A stretch of DNA of 64,000 bases, taken from NCBI GenBank assembly GCA_002878375.1, contig NIRF01000001.1:1-64000 (forward strand), written 5' to 3'. Source of the stretch: Dictyoglomus sp. NZ13-RE01 (lineage in GTDB: Bacteria > Dictyoglomota > Dictyoglomia > Dictyoglomales > Dictyoglomaceae). The first letter of the stretch is position 1. Each line of letters starts with the position of its first letter. The notes beneath the pieces are model-generated. The model saw only the letters and a program-made list of their open reading frames with translations. It was not told the origin of the DNA and searched no databases. Position numbers and translations under genes: made by a program. This document shows positions 55,481-64,000 of this stretch, in pieces.

Positions 55481-56201
55481 ATACTCGCCTCCTTATAAAG
55501 TCATAGCCTCTTTCTTCAATGAGATTAATTATTTCTGAACCATCTTTGTAAATGTATTTGCCATCAATTAGAACCAAAACAGAGGTTGGTTGAACATAAT
55601 CAAGTACCTTTAGATTATGCGAAACAATCAACAAATTACTCTCTGTGGCTATTTTCCTCAAAGCATTTCCTATTAACTTTAATGCATCTATATCAACTCC
55701 CGAATCTGGTTCGTCTAACATTGCAAGTTTTGGCTTTGCTAATAGAACTTGTAATATTTCACTTTTTTTTCTTTCTCCACCTGAAAATCCTTTATTTACT
55801 TCTCTCTCTAAAAAGGATTCATCAAGTTCTAAATCCCTTAAATATTTATAAACTATTTCTGGTAGTGGTTTTTTAGGGTCTATATTCAATATTTTCTTTA
55901 ATATATCCTTTAATTTTACTCCTCTTACTACTGGTGGTAATTGGTAAGCTAAGAAAAGACCCTTTTTAAATCTCTGTTCGGGAGTTAAATCTGTAATATC
56001 TTCGCCATTAAAAAATATTTTTCCTTCGGTTTTATATTTGCTAAGTCCCATAATAGCGGAAAGTAAAGTGGACTTTCCTGTACCATTTGGTCCCAAAAGT
56101 ATATGAACTCCTGGAGTAACAGAAAAATTCAGGTTCTCTAATATAGCTTTATCCCCAATCTTTACGGTCAAGTTTTTTGTCATAATCATGAAATTTTTCA
56201 T
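55452..56201 (-). CDS. sufC: SufC-like ABC ATPase (SmsC type)
   Basis: 249 residues. ABC motifs: Walker A GPNGTGKST (37-45), signature FSGGERKKSEILQ, Walker B KLAMLDEPDSGVD and the H-loop IVSHN. The SGGE+KK signature is SufC-specific. It would provide ATP-driven conformational change for the scaffold gene that follows. The ATG overlaps the Rrf2 stop (ATGA), so all three genes form one operon. Confidence 0.92.
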   Translation of the reverse strand: MKNFMIMTKNLTVKIGDKAILENLNFSVTPGVHILLGPNGTGKSTLLSAIMGLSKYKTEGKIFFNGEDITDLTPEQRFKKGLFLAYQLPPVVRGVKLKDILKKILNIDPKKPLPEIVYKYLRDLELDESFLEREVNKGFSGGERKKSEILQVLLAKPKLAMLDEPDSGVDIDALKLIGNALRKIATESNLLIVSHNLKVLDYVQPTSVLVLIDGKYIYKDGSEIINLIEERGYDFIRRRVYVENISSGN

Positions 56202-56635
56202 AATGATAAAAATTCCTCCTTTCTTTCAATACCAAGGATTATATCCTCTAAGGTTAGATCTTCCAGAATATTTATTAATTTTTCTTCTATGTAAACCCAT
56301 ATTTTTTTATTTAAACAGCTATTCTTTAAGGTACATGAAGAATCATAAGTATGGATGCAATCTATAATTTGTATAGGACCCTCCAGTGCCTCAAATATCT
56401 CTTTCAGAGTAATTTCTGATGGTGATCTTTTTAATACATAACCTCCTAATACTCCCTTATAGCTTTCTACTATATTTTTTCTTTTTAGCTCCAGCATGAT
56501 CTGAGCCAAAAAGTCCCTTGGTATGTCTTCTAATTTAGAAATCTTATTCAGGGATAGAACTTCTTTGTTATAAGATCTTGCCAAGAGAGTTAAGGCTCTC
56601 AAGCCACAATCTAATTTTGAAGAGACCTTTATCAT
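56198..56635 (-). CDS. Rrf2-family transcription regulator with cysteine cluster (IscR/SufR-like)
   Basis: 145 residues from ATG 56635, which follows GGAGGTAGT. N-terminal winged helix (KLDCGLRALTLLARSY, ISKLEDIPRDFLAQIMLELKRKNIV, GVLGGYVLKRSP). Three cysteines, Cys93, Cys101 and Cys107 (C-x7-C-x5-C), can bind an Fe-S cluster, so it probably senses Fe-S supply and controls its own operon. A longer frame from 56671 is rejected: it would start at the predicted transcription start. A dyad just downstream of the promoter is a candidate operator. Confidence 0.92.
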   Translation of the reverse strand: MIKVSSKLDCGLRALTLLARSYNKEVLSLNKISKLEDIPRDFLAQIMLELKRKNIVESYKGVLGGYVLKRSPSEITLKEIFEALEGPIQIIDCIHTYDSSCTLKNSCLNKKIWVYIEEKLINILEDLTLEDIILGIERKEEFLSL

Positions 56636-56651
56636 ACTACCTCCATAAATA

Positions 56652-56668
56652 TTGACTAATTTACTCAA
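56652..56668. promoter_or_regulatory. Candidate Rrf2 operator (17-bp dyad)
   Basis: TTGACTAATTTACTCAA is its own reverse complement except at the centre and one symmetric pair. It lies between the -10 box (56677-56682) and the Rrf2 start codon, overlapping the predicted transcription start, so binding would block the promoter. Confidence 0.55.
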
Positions 56669-56676
56669 CATTTAGG

Positions 56677-56705
56677 ATTATAATACTGCTTTGTATTTTT
56701 GTCAA
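56677..56705 (-). promoter_or_regulatory. Perfect consensus promoter of the Rrf2-sufCB operon
   Basis: On the minus strand: TTGACA (56705-56700), 17-base spacer, TATAAT (56682-56677). It interlocks with the dnaN promoter, so the two start points compete for the same stretch. Confidence 0.85.
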
Positions 56706-56719
56706 ATAAAAGTTATAAT
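56691..56719 (+). promoter_or_regulatory. Promoter of dnaN
   Basis: TTGTAT (56691-56696), 17-base spacer, TATAAT (56714-56719). It overlaps the divergent Rrf2 promoter by 15 bases, so an Rrf2-bound or polymerase-bound state could influence dnaN. Confidence 0.65.
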
Positions 56720-56754
56720 TGATAAGTAATAAATATGAGGAAGGAGGATAAGGA

Positions 56755-57858
56755 ATGAAGTTTATTACTCAGCAAAAAGATTTAAAAGAAGCTTTACAAA
56801 TAGTAAAAAATGCTACTGCTTCTAAAACTACTATGCCAATTCTCACATATATATATTTGAAAGGTGAGAACGATACATTATATCTTCAGGCTACAAATCT
56901 TGAAATAGGAATTTCAATGAGTATGCCAGTTATATTAGAAGAGCCAGGAGAGGTTTGTCTTCCTGGAGATTTATTCGTAGACTTAATAAATAAGCTTCCT
57001 TCAGTAACCTTAGAAATAAATATAAATGAGAGAAATAGAGCCATTATTCATGCGGGTTATTCAACAGTTGAAGTTCAAGGAGAAAGCGCTGAAGAATTTC
57101 CTAAGTTAGATCTTGGAAATATTGAACCACAAAGTTATATGGACAAAGATGAATTTGTAAAAGCGGTCAAGCAAACTATTTTTGCAGCTGCAGAGGATGA
57201 AATCAAACAAATTCTTACAGGAGTTTTAATTGAAGGAAAAGATAATTACATAAATTTTGTTGCTGTGGATGGTCATAGATTAGCACTAAAAAGGTTGGAA
57301 GGGGATCTTGCCATATCTAATGTGGTTATTCCAGCTAAAAGTTTAAAGGAGTTACAAAGAATTCTTTCTAAGGCGGAAACTGATAGAGTTGGTATGAGTA
57401 AGATTGACAATCAAATGTTATTTACATGTGATTCTATATTTTTTACTACCAGGCTACTTGAAGGGCAATTTCCAGCATACGATAAGATTATTCCATCAGA
57501 TTTTGTGATAGGTTTTCGTTGTAATAGGGAAGATCTTTTAGATGTTTTGGAGAGAATGGAAGTATTAGCGGAGGCTGATCAGACAAATACTGTAAGAATC
57601 TCTATTAATTCGCAAGAAGTTGTTCTTTCTTCATTAACATCAGAAAGAGGTGCTGGTAAAGAAACCTTACCTGCTGAAGTTTTTGGTTCTGAGCAAAGTT
57701 TAGATATTGGTTTCAATGTAGATTATCTAATTGAGCCCTTAGAAAATTTGGATTCTGATGAGGTTGAGCTTAATTTTACATCTGATCTTGGACCAGCAGT
57801 TATTAAGATTCCAAACGATGATAGCTATATTTATGTTTTAATGCCAGTGAGATTATGA
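56755..57858 (+). CDS. dnaN: DNA polymerase III beta subunit (sliding clamp)
   Basis: 367 residues, normal size, three similar domains. Recognisable stretches: TMPILTYIYLKG, AAEDEIKQILTGVLIE, FVAVDGHRLALKR, and the C-terminal YVLMPVRL, which forms part of the peptide-binding pocket. The ring tethers polymerase III to DNA; HolA at 18124 belongs to its loader. AAGGAGG ribosome site. dnaA, which often precedes dnaN, is absent here. Confidence 0.96.
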   Translation: MKFITQQKDLKEALQIVKNATASKTTMPILTYIYLKGENDTLYLQATNLEIGISMSMPVILEEPGEVCLPGDLFVDLINKLPSVTLEININERNRAIIHAGYSTVEVQGESAEEFPKLDLGNIEPQSYMDKDEFVKAVKQTIFAAAEDEIKQILTGVLIEGKDNYINFVAVDGHRLALKRLEGDLAISNVVIPAKSLKELQRILSKAETDRVGMSKIDNQMLFTCDSIFFTTRLLEGQFPAYDKIIPSDFVIGFRCNREDLLDVLERMEVLAEADQTNTVRISINSQEVVLSSLTSERGAGKETLPAEVFGSEQSLDIGFNVDYLIEPLENLDSDEVELNFTSDLGPAVIKIPNDDSYIYVLMPVRL

Positions 57859-58079
57859 AAGAAGTTATAGATATAGAGATATATACTCCTACTATAACCT
57901 TAAATCAATTTTTAAAATGGGCTCGTATTGTAGAAACGGGTGGGCAGGCGAAAAATCTTATTCAGTCTGGAATGGTAAAGGTTAATGGTGATGTTGAAGT
58001 GAGAAGACATAGAAGTTTAAAAGATGGTGATTTAGTTGAGGTTGAGGGGAAAATTTACAAGGTGGTGAGTAAAAAATAA
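57855..58079 (+). CDS. S4-domain RNA-binding protein (YaaA type)
   Basis: 74 residues, S4-like fold with LNQFLKWARIVETGGQAKNLIQSGMVKVNG and a DGDLVEVEGKIYKVV strand. The position between dnaN and recF is the classic place of YaaA, a small protein linked to ribosome assembly in Bacillus. It overlaps the dnaN stop by 4 bases (ATGA). Confidence 0.9.
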   Translation: MKEVIDIEIYTPTITLNQFLKWARIVETGGQAKNLIQSGMVKVNGDVEVRRHRSLKDGDLVEVEGKIYKVVSKK

Positions 58080-59166
58080 TTGATTTTGAAAAAATTAAAG
58101 GTAGTTAATTTTAGAAACTTAAAAAATGTTGAAGTTGATTTTATTAAGGTCAATATTTTATATGGAGAAAATGCTCAAGGCAAAACCAATTTAATCGAGA
58201 GCATTTATTATTTACTTACAGGAAGATCTTTCAGGACCTTTTTTGATAAGGAATTGATAAAATGGGGAGAAGAATACGCATATATAAAAGGGAATTTGGA
58301 CTGGCAAGAGCAGGATATTTTGATAGAGTCTGCACTAAATGTTCAGGGAGAAAAAAGGATAAAGATCAATCAAAAAACGGTAAAGAGACAGAAAGAGTTG
58401 GTTTATTTATTTCCAGTAGTTATTTTTACACAGGATGATATACAAAGTATTAAGGATGAACCATTAAAGAGAAGACAAATGTTTGATAGGTTTTTGTCTA
58501 TATTAAATTTTCAGTATTATAAAAACTTACTTGAGTATAATAAAATTTTATACCAAAGAAATATTGTTTTAAAAAGTCCAGATAAATTGAAAGATTTGGA
58601 TGTATGGGACGATTTATTAATAGAAAAAGGAAGTAATTTAACTTATCATCGCCTATCTATTCTAAAGGAATTAGAAAGGTATATTTCAGAGATCAGTAAA
58701 AAGATTTTGGGAAGAGAAGCTCTCAAGGTTAAGTATATTTGTAGTTTTACCGTAGATGATATAGATTTAGATAGTATAAAAAGAGATTTTGAAGAGTCTT
58801 TAAGTAAACAGAGAAAAGAAGATATAAATAAAAAATATACATCAGTTGGTCCCCATAGAGATGATATAATATTTTATTGGCAAAGAGAGGATAGGGAATA
58901 TTCATTGAGAAATTTTGGGTCAGGAGGGGAAAGAAAGATAGCCTTTTTAATCTGGAAACTTTCTGAGCTAAAATTACTTTCAGAAAAGAGAAGAGAAAAA
59001 GCAATTTTGCTTATTGATGATTTGTTTGCTGAATTAGATGATGAGAAGAAAGAAATTGTTTGGAACTCTATAAAAGACTTTCAAGTCTTTATTACCACTG
59101 CTTACAAATTAAAATTTTTGGAAGATCAACCTTATTTTGAGATAAATTCAGGGAAGGTAACTTTCC

Positions 59167-59186
<20 letters not shown>
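58080..59186 (+). CDS. recF: DNA replication and repair protein RecF
   Basis: 368 residues. ATP-binding Walker A YGENAQGKTNLIESIYYLLTG (GENAQGKTN), a signature RNFGSGGERKIAFLIW and Walker B AILLIDDLFAELDDEKK, as in SMC-like ATPases. RecF helps load RecA at gaps. It starts with TTG immediately after the S4 gene stop; a second TTG two codons later is an alternative. Its 3' end overlaps the DUF721 gene by 20 bases. Confidence 0.95.
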
Positions 59187-61525
<2,339 letters not shown>

Positions 61526-61537
61526 TGGTAAAAAGTT

Positions 61538-63616
61538 ATGAGGAGTATCTGTAAAGAAAAAATTAGAGAAGATGAAAATTTTGAGACTTATAAGATATAT
61601 TTCCCTTCAGAGGATTTAGTAAATGAACTAAAAGAGAGAGGTATAGAAGCTGTTTATAAAGGAGATCAAAATATATTATGGGATGCTCTGATCACAGATT
61701 TAGCTTTAAAAATTAGATTAGAAGATAAAGTCAAGTATATTCCTTTTATACATGATGAGAAGTTAGGAACAGGTGATCAGAGGTTAGCTAATCTTTATGA
61801 TGATAAAAATAGATTTACTATTACTGAGGATTATGCTCAAAAAGTAACAGGAGCAGTTTATATAAATCAGGATATATCTTATGGAATTTTTTATGCAGTT
61901 CCCATAGAGCCCCATGAATATAAAAACTTGGGGTTTCATCTCTCATGGATTTCAAGAAAATGGAGAGATTATAAAAAATTATTGATTAATGACGATAGTT
62001 TTACGAGAGCTATAGAGTCACTCGGTTTTACATATAATTACCACAGGGTCTCACAAGTAACACGGTTGGGACCATGTGCTAATATATCTGCTTTAAAAAA
62101 GCTTTTTGAAAGAAATCCACAAGCTGAAATCTATTATCTTTTTTCTAAGTCTCTTGGTTGGTATGGTATTGTACCGCGAGAGGCAGAGGATATAAGCCTT
62201 TCAAGTATATATTTAGATGAGTCAAATATTAAAATTCTTTTGGAAAAATTGTTTATTCTTGGTGTAAGGGGGACTTTAAAACAGATTAAAAATAAAAATT
62301 ATAGGAAAAGAGTTATAGAAAGAGCAAAAAAAATTAGGAATTGGTATAAAGAAATTATATTTTCAAACCACAATATCTCTATTGTTGATCTTCATAAGTA
62401 TATTTCAAAAAAAATAATAGAAGATCTATATAAAAATGATATAGAATTGAAATTTGAGACCACATCTAATATGTTTAGAATAACATCCAAAGAAGAGGTA
62501 AAGGAAGATTCTTACTATTTCTTTGATTTAAGTTTGAGAAATCCCCAATTATTTGCTCAGGCTTATAATATGGCTTTAAATAAAGCGGGTTTGCATTTAA
62601 AAAGAATGCACATTAAGAATAACACTTTTTCTCCCCCATTTTTTATGGAAGTGTTTTCCATTGAGAAATCAAGATTGATTCTAACTCGATGTAATATTGA
62701 GATTAAAAATGATGGGATTTCAGAAGTTCGGTTATATTCTCCCCATTGTACTTCAACCACTTTAATCTCGAAAAATTCTTTATCCAGTGCCTGTGAATTT
62801 ATAAAAACCCTTTTAGATTCAGAAAGATTTCCTCATGGATTTAGTTTAATTGGAAAAGCAGGACCATTTATGGCGGAGATGAGAAAATATCCAAAAATTT
62901 TAGCAGTACCTGAATTAGGTTCAAAATATGCTCCTATGGTAGATTACTTTTTAGGAGAACTTTTTAGAAGGGGAGTAGAGGTTCCTTCCTCTCACTTATT
63001 AAGAATTAGAATAAACTTGTTAGACAATTTAAAATATCTGGGAGATACTGAAATAATACTACCCAAGTATCTTTCTATATTTTTCGGTGAAACAGTAGAT
63101 CCAAAAGATTTTAGCTATTCATGGAGAAATATTGTGGATACTATAGATAAATTTTTGGAAATTATTTCTAATACCCAACAAGGCGAATATTTTCATTTGG
63201 CTAAGATTATCTTAGCTGAAAAGGGAATAATCGATTTTGAAAGATCCCATAAATATTTGAAATATAAAGAAAAAATTAAGAATTCCATTGGGATCATAAA
63301 AGAAATAAAAATCCCAATGGAATTTTTAGAAGAACTTAAAAATTTGATTTATGAAAGAGAAAAGATTTTAAACCTTTTGAGGGAAAGAAAAAAGAATTCA
63401 GATAAATCCCTTTTTGATAAAAGGGATCTTTTAGAGTATAAAATTCTTTTCCTTTTTGGTGTTTTAATAAGAGGTTTGTTGTTAGTAAAAGAATCATTAA
63501 TTTATATAAACTACCGACCTTACTCCCTTATTCTATATCTGTTAGGAGATGACTTTTTCAAAACCTTAGTAAATAATGCGCAATTTAATTTGGAAGAGAT
63601 TAAGTTTAAGACTTAG
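61538..63616 (+). CDS. Large protein of unknown family downstream of gyrB
   Basis: 692 residues, starting ATG 12 bases after gyrB. I recognise no domain. The N-terminal third has GTGDQRLANLYDDKNRF and a VYINQDISYGIFYAVPIEPHEYK stretch; the middle is lysine-rich and helical; the last third has HGFSLIGKAGPFMAEM and PSSHLLRIRINLLDN. One hydrophobic segment near the end (ILFLFGVLIRGLLLV) may be buried or membrane-associated. No signal peptide, no repeats, codon usage like its neighbours. Sharing an operon with gyrB suggests constant expression. A weak ribosome site (GTAAAAAG) precedes it. Confidence 0.75.
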   Translation: MRSICKEKIREDENFETYKIYFPSEDLVNELKERGIEAVYKGDQNILWDALITDLALKIRLEDKVKYIPFIHDEKLGTGDQRLANLYDDKNRFTITEDYAQKVTGAVYINQDISYGIFYAVPIEPHEYKNLGFHLSWISRKWRDYKKLLINDDSFTRAIESLGFTYNYHRVSQVTRLGPCANISALKKLFERNPQAEIYYLFSKSLGWYGIVPREAEDISLSSIYLDESNIKILLEKLFILGVRGTLKQIKNKNYRKRVIERAKKIRNWYKEIIFSNHNISIVDLHKYISKKIIEDLYKNDIELKFETTSNMFRITSKEEVKEDSYYFFDLSLRNPQLFAQAYNMALNKAGLHLKRMHIKNNTFSPPFFMEVFSIEKSRLILTRCNIEIKNDGISEVRLYSPHCTSTTLISKNSLSSACEFIKTLLDSERFPHGFSLIGKAGPFMAEMRKYPKILAVPELGSKYAPMVDYFLGELFRRGVEVPSSHLLRIRINLLDNLKYLGDTEIILPKYLSIFFGETVDPKDFSYSWRNIVDTIDKFLEIISNTQQGEYFHLAKIILAEKGIIDFERSHKYLKYKEKIKNSIGIIKEIKIPMEFLEELKNLIYEREKILNLLRERKKNSDKSLFDKRDLLEYKILFLFGVLIRGLLLVKESLIYINYRPYSLILYLLGDDFFKTLVNNAQFNLEEIKFKT

Positions 63617-63734
63617 GAACAAATTGAGGACAAGAGCCTTCTGCTTTTACAGGTATTCCAAAGCACATACCTTTATTAGGATCCGATGGGTTTGGTTGGA
63701 AAAATTTGCAGTTTTTGCATTTACGCTCTTCCAT
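63606..63734 (-). CDS. 42-residue cysteine-rich protein, HiPIP-like
   Basis: A complete small gene: ATG 63734 with GGGGGG 6-11 bases upstream, 42 residues, stop at 63606. Four cysteines, Cys6, Cys9, Cys24 and Cys35, lie in the pattern CKNCKFFQPN..GMCFGIP..GSCPQFVPK. This resembles small Fe-S proteins with a high-potential-iron-like C-x2-C-...-C-...-CP spacing (as in small subunits of glycyl-radical enzymes), but the link is tentative. It could also be a zinc ribbon. It converges on the 692-residue gene, overlapping 11 bases, and diverges from guaA. Confidence 0.85.
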   Translation of the reverse strand: MEERKCKNCKFFQPNPSDPNKGMCFGIPVKAEGSCPQFVPKS

Positions 63735-63802
63735 TTAAAACCCCCCTTTTATATAAATAATTCTACTATATTATTTTATCACATAATGGAGGTAAAGGTA
63801 TA

Positions 63803-64000
63803 ATGTTTGCAGTTATCGATTTTGGTTCCCAATATACTCAATTAATTGCAAGAAGACTAAGGGAATTAAAAGTATACTCCTTAATTTTTCCTCCTAATGT
63901 AGAGACGAGAGAGCTTGAGGGGGTAGAGGGGATAATTTTATCTGGAGGACCTGGAAGTGTTTATGAGGATAGTCTTGATTTAAATATGGATATCTTTAAT
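63803..64000 (+). CDS. guaA: GMP synthase, N-terminal part (cut by the window edge)
   Basis: 66 codons are visible from ATG 63803, preceded by GGAGG. The glutamine-amidotransferase start [21 protein letters not shown] and the oxyanion-hole stretch [12 protein letters not shown] are diagnostic of GuaA (FGSQYTQLI). It makes GMP from XMP in the cytoplasm. The catalytic Cys and the synthetase domain lie beyond the edge. Confidence 0.93.
   Translation, partial: MFAVIDFGSQYTQLIARRLRELKVYSLIFPPNVETRELEGVEGIILSGGPGSVYEDSLDLNMDIFN

Noticed and set aside
56636..56671. Longer start for the Rrf2 gene
   Set aside because: The extra codons cover the predicted transcription start and operator; ATG 56635 has GGAGG.
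63735..63802. Promoters for guaA and the 42-residue gene
   Set aside because: The AT-rich stretch offers several weak -10-like strings but no convincing -35/-10 pair.
63576..63803. 75-residue plus-strand frame at the right edge
   Set aside because: It is the shadow of the minus-strand cysteine-rich gene at 63606-63734 and overlaps the end of the 692-residue gene; no ribosome site.

Overview
The window is AT-rich, densely packed bacterial DNA (no non-coding stretch over 300 bases; the longest is about 190 bases at 30984-31176). It carries three tRNA genes and about 60 protein genes. Low GC, proteins rich in Lys/Glu/Ile, an Rnf complex with its own ApbE, a K+-dependent-type membrane pyrophosphatase, a type-2 (archaeal/eukaryote-like) IleRS and a two-gene SUF-like Fe-S system with an Rrf2 regulator suggest an anaerobic, probably thermophilic bacterium of a deep lineage. 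Dictyoglomus is my best guess from gene content; it was not verified by any search.

Layout. 1-600: a cut-off minus-strand gene (possibly a transposase) with a leader hairpin that covers its ribosome site, then a promoter, tRNA-Lys, tRNA-Leu, tRNA-Gly and a terminator or attenuator. 600-6390: tig-clpP-clpX-valS. 6400-13000: rnfCDGEAB, apbE, a Gx/HepS-type membrane protein and a DUF4321 protein. 13000-19110: an FtsX-like protein without FtsE, an EnvC-like M23 hydrolase, CtpA, ComEA, a short ComEC and holA. rpsT converges on holA and is divergent from lepA. 19470-27400: lepA, surE, hemW, an orphan ANTAR regulator, a WecA/TagO-like enzyme, mnmG and a methyltransferase. 27420-30990 (minus): an FmdB zinc ribbon and a sugar cluster (GDP-mannose-type pyrophosphorylase, GT4 glycosyltransferase, (alpha/alpha)6 protein). 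31170-33260: lipoprotein, ROK glucokinase, pgsA.

33250-45450 (minus) holds the most intriguing block: secreted protein, ABC-2-like permease, charged membrane protein, MoxR ATPase, DUF58, BatA-like VWA protein, double-VWA protein and a secreted phosphodiester glycosidase, with an FHA protein behind a separate promoter. It reads as one cell-envelope machine built around a MoxR chaperone. 45540-51320: phosphomannomutase, a RumA-type methyltransferase and ileS. 51360-54190 (minus): membrane pyrophosphatase and a free-standing secreted CBM9 protein. 54250-56640 (minus): SufB-like, SufC-like and Rrf2, with a strong promoter and a dyad that is a good operator candidate. 56750-61525: dnaN, S4 protein, recF, DUF721 and gyrB, without dnaA. 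Then come a 692-residue protein of unknown family, a 42-residue cysteine-rich protein on the minus strand, and the start of guaA.

How the parts connect: Rnf (flavinylated by ApbE) and the pyrophosphatase can both build ion gradients. FtsX, the M23 hydrolase and CtpA form a cell-wall cleavage module. GDP-mannose chemistry is represented by the pyrophosphorylase and the phosphomannomutase. Core translation and replication genes fill most of the rest. Several genes begin almost directly at a -10 box, which suggests leaderless transcripts.
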